Shown: one piece after another, positions 1 through 8,601 of the stretch
Position numbering within the stretch: the first letter of the stretch is position 1
How the letters are laid out: each line of letters starts with the position of its first letter
From: Listeria innocua
GTDB lineage: Bacteria > Bacillota > Bacilli > Lactobacillales > Listeriaceae
NCBI RefSeq assembly: GCF_028596125.1
Contig: NZ_CP117229.1
Coordinates: 2,712,001 to 2,776,000, forward strand
Direction of reading: 5' to 3'
Length of the DNA stretch: 64,000 bases
Translations under genes and position numbers: made by a program
Notes under the pieces: generated by a model
What the model was told of the DNA's origin: nothing
The model's input: the letters and a program-made list of their open reading frames with translations, nothing else
Databases searched by the model: none

Positions 1-349
1 CTTCTACGTGGGTGATGTTTTCGTCATCAAAACAACGAGTTACGTGGCAAATTGCATCCACTTGGCGAATATGAGATAAGAATTTGTTTCCAAGTCCTTC
101 GCCTTTACTAGCACCTTTTACAATTCCAGCTATGTCTGTAAATTCAAAAGTAGTTGGAACGGTTTTTTTCGGTTTTACAAGTTCCGTTAGTTTGTTTAAT
201 CTGTGGTCAGGAACTTCAACAATTCCTACGTTCGGGTCAATCGTTGCAAACGGATAATTCGCAGCCTCTGCTCCTGCTTTTGTGATTGCATTAAAAAGTG
301 TCGATTTCCCAACATTAGGAAGCCCGACAATACCAGCTGTAAGTGCCAT
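1..349 (-). CDS. ychF: YchF/Obg-family redox-regulated GTPase/ATPase, 5' part only
   Basis: The coding strand runs off the left edge, so only about the first 116 codons are present. The protein starts [24 protein letters not shown], with a G1 (P-loop) motif GLPNVGKS typical of YchF. YchF binds ATP in preference to GTP and associates with ribosomes; that is family knowledge. The start is fixed by AAGGAG about 10 bases upstream of the ATG. In Bacillus the homologue (yyaF) lies next to spo0J/soj, which fits the ParAB genes just to the right. Here the catalase gene is the immediate upstream neighbour. The C-terminal TGS domain lies outside the window. Confidence 0.93.
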   Translation of the reverse strand, partial: MALTAGIVGLPNVGKSTLFNAITKAGAEAANYPFATIDPNVGIVEVPDHRLNKLTELVKPKKTVPTTFEFTDIAGIVKGASKGEGLGNKFLSHIRQVDAICHVTRCFDDENITHVE

Positions 350-458
350 TATATATAAACTCCTTTTCATTAACTTCATTTTGAAAATGCCCGTCAAATA
401 GACATTTTTTCACTAACGTATATTATAAAGGTTTTTCAAATAAAAAGCCACCCACCAA

Positions 459-490
459 AAAACGAAAACCCTAAAAGGATTTTCGTTTTA
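459..490 (-). terminator. Intrinsic terminator of the catalase gene
   Basis: Imperfect inverted repeat AAAACGAAAA..TTTTCGTTTT followed on the minus strand by a run of T. It lies just after the kat stop codon. Confidence 0.8.
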
Positions 491-497
491 AGCTTAC

Positions 498-1964
498 TTA
501 TTTTAAATCTGCTACATGTTCCTCAAGATTAATACCAGTCCCATCAGCCACTCGATTAGCGAATTCTGGTTCTATTTGGTAGAAGTTTCGCAAATTGCGG
601 ATTTTAATATCATCGCGAACGCCAGACCAATCATCAACAATATTTTTCACAAGCGCCGCACGTTCAGCATCGGAATAGCGATCCCATACTTCTTTTGCAT
701 GACCAAAGTTATTTGGTTTTTCAGCAATAAGTCGGCCAGAAATATCCCCACGAATTTCTTGTTCTTGTTCAATAAAAGCTGGATTTTCTTTTGGTTCAGT
801 CTCGTAACTATTTGGCTCGTAATTAATTGAACTCGTTTGTTGTTTAAACGGCATATAGCCATCACGTTGGTTGTTGGCAACAGGTGCTTTCGGGCTGTTA
901 ATTGGCAGTTGCAAGTAGTTAGGACCTACGCGGTGTCTTTGAGTATCGGAATAAGAGAACAATCTCCCTTGAAGTAAACGGTCCTCAGAAGGAAGCATTC
1001 CGCGTACAAGTACACCTGGATTAAACCCAACAGATTCAGTCTCTGCAAAAATATTATCCGGATTTCGATTAAGTGTCATTGTCCCTACATGTTCATATGG
1101 GAAAACGTCTTCGAACCAATCTTTTGTTGCATCTAATGGGTTAAAATCAAAGCTGTCTAAGTCTTTCGGATCTAGCACTTGCACATATAAATCCCATTCA
1201 GGGTAGTCCCCATTTTCAATTGCTTCATACAAATCACGGCTCGCATGGTTAAATTCTTTTGCTTGAATTTGCGCAGCCTGCTCGGTGGAAAGGTTCACAA
1301 TTCCTGCTTTTGGTACCCAGCGTAGTTTTACGTAAACAGTTTTCCCCTCTTCATTAATCCATTTAAACGCATGAACACTAGAGCCACGGATTTCGCGATA
1401 AGAAGCCGGAGTTCCTTCATCACTAAATAAATACATAATCATAGTTGTAGCTTCAGGACTCAAGCTAAAGAAATCCCAGTAGCGGTTACCATCTTGAATA
1501 TTCGTGCGTGGATCAGGTTTCAGAGAATGAATAACATCCGGAAACTTAATCGCATCACGAATGAAGAATACCGGCAAGTTATTTCCGACAAAGTCATAAT
1601 TTCCTTCTTCAGTATAAAACTTAACAGAGAATCCACGCGGATCACGCAAAGTTTCTGGTGAATGCTGACCATGAATTACCGTTGAAAAACGAGCAAAAAC
1701 CTCTGTTTCTGTCCCTTCTTCTTGTAAAAAATTAGCGATAGTATATTTTTTCATGCTTTTTTTAGTAACAAATTTCCCGTGCGCACCAGCACCTCGAGCA
1801 TGCACAACTCGCTCCGGTACACGTTCTCTATCAAAATGCGCTAATTTCTCAATTAGAACATAATCTTCTAATAAAGTTGGTCCTTTAAGTCCCGCAGTCA
1901 TCGAATTTTGGTTATCGCCAACTGGCGTGCCTTGGTTCGTTGTTAAATTTTTTCTCTCTGTCAT
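498..1964 (-). CDS. kat: Monofunctional haem catalase
   Basis: A 488-residue small-subunit, clade 3-type catalase that turns hydrogen peroxide into water and oxygen in the cytoplasm. The distal haem histidine sits in RVVHARGAGAHG (His55), the active-site asparagine in VGNNLPVFF (about Asn128) and the proximal haem tyrosine in RLFSYSDTQRHRVG (Tyr338). Length is normal for the family. The start has TGGAGG eight bases upstream. It is monocistronic, with its own terminator, and carries a PerR-type operator in the promoter region. In L. monocytogenes EGD-e I recall the cellobiose PTS and bvr genes beside this locus; neither is present here. Confidence 0.97.
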   Translation of the reverse strand: MTERKNLTTNQGTPVGDNQNSMTAGLKGPTLLEDYVLIEKLAHFDRERVPERVVHARGAGAHGKFVTKKSMKKYTIANFLQEEGTETEVFARFSTVIHGQHSPETLRDPRGFSVKFYTEEGNYDFVGNNLPVFFIRDAIKFPDVIHSLKPDPRTNIQDGNRYWDFFSLSPEATTMIMYLFSDEGTPASYREIRGSSVHAFKWINEEGKTVYVKLRWVPKAGIVNLSTEQAAQIQAKEFNHASRDLYEAIENGDYPEWDLYVQVLDPKDLDSFDFNPLDATKDWFEDVFPYEHVGTMTLNRNPDNIFAETESVGFNPGVLVRGMLPSEDRLLQGRLFSYSDTQRHRVGPNYLQLPINSPKAPVANNQRDGYMPFKQQTSSINYEPNSYETEPKENPAFIEQEQEIRGDISGRLIAEKPNNFGHAKEVWDRYSDAERAALVKNIVDDWSGVRDDIKIRNLRNFYQIEPEFANRVADGTGINLEEHVADLK

Positions 1965-2001
1965 ATGTAAATACCTCCAATAAAATACTATATCATTTTA
2001 A

Positions 2002-2016
2002 TTATAATAATTATTA
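2002..2016. promoter_or_regulatory. PerR box upstream of kat
   Basis: TTATAATAATTATTA matches the PerR consensus TTATAATNATTATAA at 14 of 15 positions and lies about 40 bases upstream of the kat start, overlapping a TATAAT on the minus strand. Peroxide derepression through the Fur-family repressor PerR is established for Listeria and Bacillus catalase genes; its use at this site is inferred. Confidence 0.8.
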
Positions 2017-2079
2017 AATGATACTATTTATATTTTAAAGAAGAAAATACTAAACTTCAACTAAAAGGCTTTAAAAAAA

Positions 2080-2108
2080 GAGCAGACGACTGTATAAATC
2101 GTCTGCTC
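2080..2108 (-). terminator. Intrinsic terminator of the parAB-DUF951 operon
   Basis: Perfect 10-bp stem GAGCAGACGA/TCGTCTGCTC with a 9-base loop, followed on the minus strand by seven T. It sits five bases after the stop of the DUF951 gene. Confidence 0.92.
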
Positions 2109-2112
2109 TCTA

Positions 2113-2316
2113 TTACTCTTCAGCCTTAACTAAAATTTTCTTTACTTTTCGTTCAAATTCACGTCGAGGAATCATGACGCTATGTCCGCAACCTTCGCAC
2201 TTAATCCGAATATCCATACCCATACGAATAATCTTAAATCGATTGGTACCACAAGGATGAGGCTTTTTCATTTCTACTATATCATTTAAATCGAAATGCT
2301 TTTTTTCCATAAACAT
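2113..2316 (-). CDS. DUF951 family small protein (YyzM-like)
   Basis: A 67-residue protein with HPCGTNRFKI and IKCEGCGHSV, three cysteines that suggest a small metal-binding ribbon, and a basic C-terminus. This is the DUF951 pattern; Bacillus YyzM lies next to spo0J in the same way. Function is unknown, though a nucleic-acid-binding role is plausible. The gene follows parB by a few bases and shares its terminator, so it is the last gene of the parAB operon. The start is uncertain: GTG at 2319, ATG at 2316 or ATG at 2310 are all in frame behind a weak AGG; 2316 gives the best spacing. Confidence 0.85.
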   Translation of the reverse strand: MFMEKKHFDLNDIVEMKKPHPCGTNRFKIIRMGMDIRIKCEGCGHSVMIPRREFERKVKKILVKAEE

Positions 2317-2322
2317 CACAAC

Positions 2323-3174
2323 CTATTCATCATCAAACTGAATATCTAAAATCTCTAAAATACGATCCAAATCATCATCTGATAAAAATTCAATTTCAAT
2401 TTTACCTTTTTTATCACGACGTTTAATCGAGACAGCCGTACCAAATTTATCACGTAATTGACTTTCACTTTCACGAATAAAAATAGGCACTCTGGCAGGC
2501 TTAATTGTTTCACGTGAAACATTTTCGTTCAAGTTGTTCACAACATCTTCCAGTTGGCGAACTGTTAAACCTTGAGTCGCAGCCTTTTTAGCTGTTGGGA
2601 TAATATTTTTCTTAAGTTTCAAACCTAGCAACACTCGGCCATGTCCGGCTGACAATGAGCCGTCGCGTAACATTACTTGAACTTCTTCAGGCAAGGTCAA
2701 AAGACGTACAAAGTTAGCAATATATGGTCTACTTTTCCCAACGCGTTCTGCTAATTTGGCTTGCGTTAAGCCCAATTTTTTCATAAGGAACTGATATGAT
2801 TCAGCTTCTTCAAGTGGAGATAAATCTTCACGTTGTAAGTTTTCAATGACGGAAAGCTCCATCATCTCTTCTTCTGTTAAATCACGTACAACTGCTGGGA
2901 TTTCTTTTAGTTTAGCTTCTTTTGCTGCACGGAATCTACGTTCACCTACAACAATTTCATATCCTTTTTCAGCATTTCTTAAAATAATTGGCTGTAAAAC
3001 ACCGTGGATTTTAATGGAATCACGTAATTCATTGATTGCTTTCGTATCAAAAATTTTACGTGGTTGATATGGATTTGGCTTAATTTCTTTGATAGCGATA
3101 TTTTGTACTGTTTCTTCATTCGTATCGACATTGTTAAATAGCGCATTAATTCCTTTACCTAGACCTTTAGCCAT
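2323..3174 (-). CDS. parB: Chromosome partitioning protein ParB (Spo0J)
   Basis: A 283-residue ParB CTPase-clamp protein. An N-terminal basic peptide for ParA contact ([13 protein letters not shown]) is followed by the ParB/Srx CTP-binding domain with [11 protein letters not shown] (GERR/K motif, about residues 75-85). A central helix-turn-helix ([20 protein letters not shown]) reads parS, and a C-terminal dimerisation domain follows. The protein loads on parS sites, spreads and recruits condensin near the origin. The ATG at 3174 has AAGGAAG nine bases upstream and overlaps the end of parA, so the two are translationally coupled. A perfect parS lies inside the gene (2506-2521). Confidence 0.97.
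   Translation of the reverse strand: MAKGLGKGINALFNNVDTNEETVQNIAIKEIKPNPYQPRKIFDTKAINELRDSIKIHGVLQPIILRNAEKGYEIVVGERRFRAAKEAKLKEIPAVVRDLTEEEMMELSVIENLQREDLSPLEEAESYQFLMKKLGLTQAKLAERVGKSRPYIANFVRLLTLPEEVQVMLRDGSLSAGHGRVLLGLKLKKNIIPTAKKAATQGLTVRQLEDVVNNLNENVSRETIKPARVPIFIRESESQLRDKFGTAVSIKRRDKKGKIEIEFLSDDDLDRILEILDIQFDDE
2506..2521. promoter_or_regulatory. parS: parS site 1 (within parB)
   Basis: Exact palindrome TGTTTCACGTGAAACA, the ParB/Spo0J binding site, inside the parB coding region as in Bacillus. Confidence 0.97.
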
Positions 3175-3928
3175 GTGCAACCACTTCCTTTGCTAATTCT
3201 AAATAAACTTCTGCCCCTTTTGATTTTGCATCGTACAACAAAATCGGTTTTCCGTGGCTAGGTGCTTCACTTAAACGAACATTACGTGGAATGATTGTAT
3301 TAAACACTTTGTTTTGGAAGTATTTTTTCACTTCTTCTATTACTTGAATACCTAGATTTGTTCTAGCATCAAGCATTGTTAGTAAAACACCTTCAATTTG
3401 TAAATCTTCATTAAGATGCTTTTGGACGATTCTTATTGTATTTAGTAACTGGCTTAAACCTTCTAACGCGTAATACTCACATTGAACAGGAATTAAAACA
3501 GAATCTGCGGCTGTTAAAGCATTTAAAGTCAAAAGCCCAAGTGATGGCGGACAATCAATAATTACATAGTCATAATCATCACGAATTGAGTCGATTGCTT
3601 TTTTCAATCTAATTTCACGTGAGATAGCTGGAACTAGCTCTACTTCAGCCCCTGCAAGTTGAATTGTAGCTGGGATAACATTTAGATTATCTAAATCTGT
3701 TTTTTGTAACACATCTTGAATCGCCACATCATCAACCAATACATCATAAATGCAGTGTTCGATTTCACCTTTATTTACACCAACACCACTTGACGCATTT
3801 CCTTGTGGGTCAATATCTACTAGTAATACTTTTTTACCTAAAAAAGCTAGGCTAGAGCTTAAATTAACGGATGATGTCGTTTTACCAACCCCACCTTTTT
3901 GGTTTGCTAGTGCAATCACTTTGCTCAA
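3167..3928 (-). CDS. parA: Chromosome partitioning ATPase ParA (Soj)
   Basis: A 253-residue deviant Walker-type ATPase. The P-loop is [16 protein letters not shown] with the signature lysine at residue 11, Walker A' is [15 protein letters not shown] and Walker B is [18 protein letters not shown]-dimers bind DNA; ParB stimulates hydrolysis, and the protein also modulates DnaA at the origin (family knowledge). The start is TTG with a GGTG-type ribosome binding site eight bases upstream; no ATG gives a better N-terminus. It is the first gene of the parA-parB-DUF951 operon, and a second parS lies 160 bases upstream. Confidence 0.96.
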   Translation of the reverse strand: MSKVIALANQKGGVGKTTSSVNLSSSLAFLGKKVLLVDIDPQGNASSGVGVNKGEIEHCIYDVLVDDVAIQDVLQKTDLDNLNVIPATIQLAGAEVELVPAISREIRLKKAIDSIRDDYDYVIIDCPPSLGLLTLNALTAADSVLIPVQCEYYALEGLSQLLNTIRIVQKHLNEDLQIEGVLLTMLDARTNLGIQVIEEVKKYFQNKVFNTIIPRNVRLSEAPSHGKPILLYDAKSKGAEVYLELAKEVVAHG

Positions 3929-4088
3929 TCTTTTTCACCAACCCTTATTTTGTACCGAGATTTCCGGTTCTTTTATCTTCTATTCTACCAAAAGATTTTC
4001 ATTTAGTCTTACAAAAAGTAAAAATAAATTGAAATTCGTATTTTGAAAGCTTAAAAATGGTGAAAATGATATTTTTAAAACCTAGAAA

Positions 4089-4104
4089 TGTTTCACGTGA
4101 AACA
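4089..4104. promoter_or_regulatory. parS: parS site 2 (upstream of parA)
   Basis: Exact TGTTTCACGTGAAACA between parA and the next gene, 160 bases upstream of the parA start. Confidence 0.97.
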
Positions 4105-4116
4105 TTTTAAAATAAA

Positions 4117-4146
4117 AAAAGCAACCAACCTAAGCTGATTACTTTT
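4117..4146 (-). terminator. Probable terminator of the HigBA-like fusion gene
   Basis: Stem of AAAAGCAACCA with TGATTACTTTT (two G-U pairs in the minus-strand RNA) followed by T-rich sequence, seven bases after the stop codon. Confidence 0.65.
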
Positions 4147-4152
4147 CTATCT

Positions 4153-4911
4153 TCAATCTACAGAGAATGTTGTCTTAACACCTAGAACCGTGCAGACTTT
4201 TTGATACATTCTAAGAGTTAAATCTGGGTCCCCTGCTTCTAAACGACCAATAATAACAGGAGATAAATCTGATTTAAGCGCCAAATCTAGTTGCGACCAT
4301 TTCTTCTCCATTCGCTTAGAGAAAATATATTTACCTAGGCTTGCTGAAAAACTATCTAAGTAATGAGCAATGCCTTCATTTGCTAAAGCTTGATTTTTTA
4401 GTGTTTCGAATTGATAGTCTGGGTGACCAATACTTGTTTCTGCTTCGATACGACGTAAGAATACGCGTTTGACTTCTTCGCGGTAAGCGCTCATTTGATC
4501 AGTGAACGGGTTTTTATCTTTAAAATAGCCTTTAACGAAGCAATAATATGTTTCATCTCCACTAAATGCAGTGAAGTAAATTAATCGACAATTTTTATCT
4601 TTAAAATGTGCTTTCATCTCTTGAATCGGTTGGTCTACAGTTGTTTCCACTCGAGTTGTTTGCAGTGAGTAAGCTTGACTTTTACCGATAATTAAATGGA
4701 CATCGGGGAGAATTTGCTTACCAGTGCTAAGTTTTCTTGTTTCTGCTGTTTCTAGTTGTAACAGGCCTTGAAATACTAAAGTGGCCATTAGTGGTTCTTC
4801 CACAATTAAATTTTGTAAGAAATCATACGCTTGGAACTCATTTTGTTCGTCTTTCACAAAAATGATCTTTGCCATTCGTTTCGTGATTCCACCCAGAGTT
4901 GAGTGAATCAC
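4153..4911 (-). CDS. HigB/RelE-like and XRE helix-turn-helix fusion protein
   Basis: A 252-residue protein in two parts. Residues about 95-155 (NCRLIYFTAFSGDETYYCF, then a charged helix KDKNPFTDQMSAYREEVKRV) resemble the core of phage-derived Gp49/HigB toxins of the RelE fold. Residues about 195-247 form an XRE-type helix-turn-helix (KRMEKKWSQLDLALKSDLSP, then a recognition helix and LEAGDPDLTL) like HigA antitoxins. It may be a toxin-antitoxin pair fused into one regulator. It sits alone between parA and noc. The start is unclear: a GTG at 4911 lies only two bases from GGAGG, an ATG at 4875 begins MAKIIFVKD. The N-terminal assignment is inferred; the HTH is clear. Confidence 0.75.
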   Translation of the reverse strand: MIHSTLGGITKRMAKIIFVKDEQNEFQAYDFLQNLIVEEPLMATLVFQGLLQLETAETRKLSTGKQILPDVHLIIGKSQAYSLQTTRVETTVDQPIQEMKAHFKDKNCRLIYFTAFSGDETYYCFVKGYFKDKNPFTDQMSAYREEVKRVFLRRIEAETSIGHPDYQFETLKNQALANEGIAHYLDSFSASLGKYIFSKRMEKKWSQLDLALKSDLSPVIIGRLEAGDPDLTLRMYQKVCTVLGVKTTFSVD

Positions 4912-5047
4912 TCCCTCCTTTACAACTTTACCTAATTCTATTGTACTTTTTTCTGCTCAAAATTGCACTTATTTTCTCTAATTTTTGTAAAACCGTAAGA
5001 AAGTTTATATTCCACTCAAATCGAGTTGTTTTAAATTTAAAAAGAAA

Positions 5048-5071
5048 AACCCTGCTTTAGTAAGCAAGGTT
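5048..5071 (-). terminator. Terminator after the noc/membrane-protein pair
   Basis: Hairpin AACCCTGCTT/AAGCAAGGTT with a TAGT loop, then T-rich sequence on the minus strand; it lies directly after the stop codon of the 99-residue gene. Confidence 0.8.
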
Positions 5072-5076
5072 CGTAA

Positions 5077-5376
5077 CTATTTTTTCGCTTCTTTCGCGAT
5101 TTGGTACCAACTGTAAATCTTCACTATCGCAAAGAAAGTATAGCCAAACGCGATGAGGTATGCCCCGTAATTAATTAATAGAATGTTGAAGCCACTTCCC
5201 CAACCAGACTCTTCTGCTACGGCTACTGCTCGGGCATAGGGGCTGGTGAAAAAGTAGGTAATATATAGTGGATTAAAACTTAAAATAGCACTTGTAATCG
5301 CTATTACGAAAGATGGAAGTACCATCAAACAACTAATGACACCAACTGCATGTCCAATTATCTTCAAAAACCTCAC
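5077..5376 (-). CDS. Small membrane protein of unknown function
   Basis: A 99-residue protein with two clear hydrophobic spans (about residues 10-33, GVISCLMVLPSFVIAITSAI, and 65-88, ILLINYGAYLIAFGYTFFAI) and a short basic C-terminal tail. No cysteines or catalytic motifs are visible. It starts at GTG with AAGAGGTG seven bases upstream. It lies 11 bases after noc and before a terminator, so it is probably co-transcribed with noc. I do not recognise the family; a conserved Listeria protein at this locus is my best description. Confidence 0.8.
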   Translation of the reverse strand: MRFLKIIGHAVGVISCLMVLPSFVIAITSAILSFNPLYITYFFTSPYARAVAVAEESGWGSGFNILLINYGAYLIAFGYTFFAIVKIYSWYQIAKEAKK

Positions 5377-5387
5377 TGCTACACCTC

Positions 5388-6242
5388 TTATTTCTTTTTA
5401 GGAATTTGAATGGTAATTTGATAAAAATCATCTGTCTCTTCTTCGGTGAAATCTAGGTCCATTCCGTTATCTTTAACCATTGTGACCGACTGTTTAATCG
5501 TATTCATCGCGATACGTACGTCACGACTAATAGCTTGGCGTTTTGGTTTGGTTTTTTTAGTAGCTACTGATTTTTTCACGCCTAAAATCTCTTGAATTCT
5601 TGCTTCGGTTTGTTTGACGTTCCAGTGATTTTCTTCTATTTCTTGTAAAAGGCTCACTTGCTGTTCTTCCGTTTCTAAAGCTAATAAAGAACGAGCATGG
5701 CGCTCTGAAATTTGTTTGTTAAGAACGGCTTCTTGGACAGTTTCTGGTAGTTTTAGAAGACGCATTTTGTTTGCGATGGCAGACTGGCTTTTCCCGACAC
5801 GTTGCGCAAGGGCTTCTTGTGTCACGTCCTGCATGTCTAGCAAGCTCCGATATGCTTTTGCTTCCTCAATGGGCGTTAATTCTTCACGTTGCAAGTTTTC
5901 AATTAACGCTATCGCAGCTACTTCTTCATCATCTAAATTTTGAATAATTGCTGGGATTTTTTCCAATTTCAAAGAAAGTACAGCACGAAAACGGCGCTCT
6001 CCTGCAATAATTTCATAATAATCCGGCTCCATTTCTCTAACCACTATCGGCTGAATAACACCGTGAATTCGGATAGTGCGAGCAAGCTCATCAATTTTAT
6101 CTTGATCAAATACTGTCCGTGGTTGGAATTGGTTCGGGAATATTTTATCCATAGGAAGTTCTAGTACGCGTTGTACTCCTTCTTCTACTATATCATCCAT
6201 TTGATTCTTATCTTTTTTTCCAAATAAACGTGAAAAAGGCAT
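5388..6242 (-). CDS. noc: Nucleoid occlusion protein Noc
   Basis: A 284-residue ParB paralogue that binds Noc sites and the membrane and blocks FtsZ ring assembly over DNA. The N-terminal [13 protein letters not shown] matches the amphipathic membrane-targeting helix of Bacillus Noc. The CTP-binding domain has [12 protein letters not shown] and the helix-turn-helix is [20 protein letters not shown]. The start chosen at 6242 has GGAAGG eight bases upstream; a longer in-frame extension of 20 residues has no such site and would mask the membrane helix. Position between rsmG and soj/spo0J equals that in Bacillus, except for the inserted nan operon. Confidence 0.95.
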   Translation of the reverse strand: MPFSRLFGKKDKNQMDDIVEEGVQRVLELPMDKIFPNQFQPRTVFDQDKIDELARTIRIHGVIQPIVVREMEPDYYEIIAGERRFRAVLSLKLEKIPAIIQNLDDEEVAAIALIENLQREELTPIEEAKAYRSLLDMQDVTQEALAQRVGKSQSAIANKMRLLKLPETVQEAVLNKQISERHARSLLALETEEQQVSLLQEIEENHWNVKQTEARIQEILGVKKSVATKKTKPKRQAISRDVRIAMNTIKQSVTMVKDNGMDLDFTEEETDDFYQITIQIPKKK

Positions 6243-6367
6243 CTGGGTCCTTCCTTTCCGGAAAATCTTGGGCGCTTCTTTAAATATGTTACTTATCCGC
6301 AAGTCTCTTAAACTATTTTAGCAGAAATGTCAGAGAAAAACACGCTTATTCTACAGTTTAAATGCGA

Positions 6368-6411
6368 AAAAATAGACAGAGCTGCTAAAATTCCCCAGTT
6401 CCATCTATTTT
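6368..6411 (-). terminator. Probable terminator of the nan operon
   Basis: Inverted repeat AAAATAGA..TCTATTTT extended by CTG/CAG, ten bases after the RpiR stop codon, with T-rich sequence on the minus strand. Confidence 0.6.
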
Positions 6412-6422
6412 CCTAATTTATC

Positions 6423-7229
6423 TTAATGAAATTCGTCCGTTACCGTATTGATAGTTTTTTCCATATTTTCTCGGTAAGATTCATTTTGTAGTAGCATCAT
6501 GGAAATAATGTCCATCACATACATTATCGAAAACTGGCTGTTGGCAAAATATCTTTTACTTACGAATAAAGTATTGTAAACCGGGATGGTTACGTCACTG
6601 ATTTCGGTCATTTCACTATTTTCAAAACTGGTAAATGTAGCTACTTTACTTTTGTTTTTCTTAGCGATTTTTAGCGCGGTGACTAGCTCTGGGGTATTAC
6701 CTGAATTGGAAATACCGATTACGAAATCTTCTTTTGTTGTGATCGAGCTGGTGATAATCATCATATGCGGATCGTTGACACTAATAACATTTAACCCCAT
6801 CCGAATAAGTCGCTGTGACATCTCAACAGCCGTGAGCCCCGAACTTCCGACGCCGCAAATATAGACTCGTTTGGCTTCTTGAATATACTGCACCACTTCA
6901 CGAATCTTCGCTGGTTCAATCAGCTTCACCGTATTATCAATCACTTTATGGTAAAACGAATAAACCTCTTCAAAAAGGTCATCATAACCAAGTGACGGAA
7001 CCATAGTTGCTGCAGTATTAACCCGCATTTTCAAATCCACAAAACTATCACAACGCACGTGCCGACAAAATCTCGTTATCGTCGAAATGGATGTGCCGGT
7101 TTCTTCAGCTAGCTCTTTAATATTAATATTCTTGAGTTCATCACTTTTTTCTAAAATATATTTCGCGATTTGCTTTTCTTTATTCGGTAATCGATTGTAA
7201 TTTTGCTGAATTTCATTTAAAATCGTCAT
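6423..7229 (-). CDS. RpiR-family transcriptional regulator
   Basis: A 268-residue RpiR/MurR regulator. Residues 1-75 form the HTH_6 domain (NIKELAEETGTSISTITRFC) and residues about 120-250 the SIS sugar-phosphate-binding domain (VYICGVGSSGLTAVEMSQR, GISNSGNTPELVTAL). It should sense a phospho-sugar made by the operon, probably an amino-sugar phosphate because nanE is present. It is the last gene of the seven-gene operon and overlaps the ROK gene by 17 bases. The two GAAAATGATTTT repeats at the operon promoter are candidate targets. Autoregulation is inferred. Confidence 0.9.
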   Translation of the reverse strand: MTILNEIQQNYNRLPNKEKQIAKYILEKSDELKNINIKELAEETGTSISTITRFCRHVRCDSFVDLKMRVNTAATMVPSLGYDDLFEEVYSFYHKVIDNTVKLIEPAKIREVVQYIQEAKRVYICGVGSSGLTAVEMSQRLIRMGLNVISVNDPHMMIITSSITTKEDFVIGISNSGNTPELVTALKIAKKNKSKVATFTSFENSEMTEISDVTIPVYNTLFVSKRYFANSQFSIMYVMDIISMMLLQNESYRENMEKTINTVTDEFH

Positions 7230-8118
7230 CTTTTTTGGCCTCTTTCTGGTTTAAGAAATGATAGAGCGCACCAATCATCCCTGCTTCATTTCCCAACTTT
7301 GCAAAAGTAAGATCTGCTGTATCGAACATTGGTGAGATTAATTTAGCTGAAATAGCTTTTTTTAGGCGAGGTTTGAAGAACGACTCTTCTTCCATTAATC
7401 CCCCACCAAGCACAATCACTTCTGGGTTTAAAATATAGATTAAGTTTACTACACCTTCGACTAAATTCTCAATCCATTGCTCTATTTCGGTCAGCACAAC
7501 CGCATCTCCGCTATAAGCCCATTCCATGATTTGACGGCCATTTAACGCATTTTCCTCGATATTTTTTCGCGAGGCAACTTGTTTAATTAATGCTTTTGTT
7601 GAAGCCACATCTTGGAATTTTCCTTGCGAAAGCTGCATATAACCCACTTCACACGCTGTAAAAGAGTAGCCATTTATTAGTTCATCATTTAAAAGCATTG
7701 CTCCACCGATACCAGTACCAATTGTCAAACAGAGCACGCTCGTTCGTCCCCGTGCTCCGCCTAACCAAAACTCGCCAAGACAGGCTGCATTTACGTCATT
7801 TTCTACTGCGCACGGAAGGTTAAATCGGTGCTCTAATTCTGCTTTTATTTCTGTCCCTGTGTATTCGGGAATTGTATAGCCCGCATAAATGATATTGCCG
7901 TTCAGAGGATCTACAACACCCGCTGAAGCAACACAGACGCCCGCTATGCCCGTTTTTTCCTGTTCGACAATCTGAATAAGCGCCGGCATGATTTGATTCG
8001 CTCCGTCGCTTATAGGGGTCGCACAAGACATAAGCTCACCTATCCGCTTGCCTGCTTGGTTAAACTTGGCATATTTAATACTAGTTCCGCCAATATCAAC
8101 ACAAAGATAATTTTCCAT
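7213..8118 (-). CDS. ROK-family sugar kinase
   Basis: A 301-residue sugar kinase: ATP-binding motif CVDIGGTSIKYAKF at the N-terminus, catalytic region ENDVNAACLGEFWLGGARG and LTIGTGIGGAMLLN. It probably phosphorylates an N-acetylated or unmodified hexose, as NanK does for ManNAc. The usual ROK zinc site (GEiGH..CxCGxxGCxE) is altered: the histidine position reads CEVGYMQL and no cysteine cluster follows, so it belongs to the zinc-free subgroup. The gene is within the operon, 24 bases downstream of the PTS IIA gene. Confidence 0.88.
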   Translation of the reverse strand: MENYLCVDIGGTSIKYAKFNQAGKRIGELMSCATPISDGANQIMPALIQIVEQEKTGIAGVCVASAGVVDPLNGNIIYAGYTIPEYTGTEIKAELEHRFNLPCAVENDVNAACLGEFWLGGARGRTSVLCLTIGTGIGGAMLLNDELINGYSFTACEVGYMQLSQGKFQDVASTKALIKQVASRKNIEENALNGRQIMEWAYSGDAVVLTEIEQWIENLVEGVVNLIYILNPEVIVLGGGLMEEESFFKPRLKKAISAKLISPMFDTADLTFAKLGNEAGMIGALYHFLNQKEAKKDDDFK

Positions 8119-8142
8119 TTCTTCACCTCTTTAGTGAAATTA

Positions 8143-8589
8143 TTATCCTTCTTTTGTTAACTCCTCGTAAAATGCCTGCTCTGAGTTCGCTGCAATCAAA
8201 CGAGCTACTTTTTCCTCGTCCATGAGTACTTCAGCAAGCTCCGACAATACTTCTAAATGGCTTTCTGAATCTGTTGCCGCGAGCGTAATAATTAGTTTCA
8301 CTGGGTCGAACATTTCACTCCCAAAATCCACGCCGTCAGCAAGTGTTGCGAAGGTTAAACCGCCGCGAATGACGCCAAATTCTGGTCGCGTATGTGCTAG
8401 GGCGATATGTTTAGCAATCACTATATATGGTCCATTATTTTCTACACTTTGAATCATTCCGTCGATATAGCTTTCTTTGATGGCACCTCGCTCTAGTAGA
8501 AGTCTCGCAGATGTTTGGATGGCTTCACGCCAATCTTTTGCTTTTAAATTTACCTCAATATCTTCCAAAGTTACTCGGTCTAATAACAT
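8143..8589 (-). CDS. PTS EIIA component, mannitol/fructose/ascorbate (EIIA-2) type
   Basis: A 148-residue EIIA domain protein that takes phosphate from HPr and passes it to the IIB domain of the partner permease. The active-site histidine is in IALAHTRPEFGV (His66), the arrangement found in UlaC-like EIIA proteins. It stands alone as a gene, so the IIBC protein encoded upstream lacks and needs it. The HAD phosphatase gene is 12 bases upstream. Substrate cannot be read from sequence. Confidence 0.9.
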   Translation of the reverse strand: MLLDRVTLEDIEVNLKAKDWREAIQTSARLLLERGAIKESYIDGMIQSVENNGPYIVIAKHIALAHTRPEFGVIRGGLTFATLADGVDFGSEMFDPVKLIITLAATDSESHLEVLSELAEVLMDEEKVARLIAANSEQAFYEELTKEG

Positions 8590-8601
8590 GCTCGTGCCCC
8601 C

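Noticed and set aside
3605-3630. Degenerate parS-like TTTCACGTGAG in parA
   Set aside because: Right half deviates from GTGAAACA at several positions; the seven exact sites are enough and I did not count it.
4880-4911. Hairpin GTGATT..AATCAC at the start of the HigBA-like gene
   Set aside because: Short and imperfect; could affect translation but the start codon itself is uncertain.
7820-8026. Minus-strand 68-codon frame inside the ROK kinase gene
   Set aside because: Out-of-frame shadow of a well-conserved gene.
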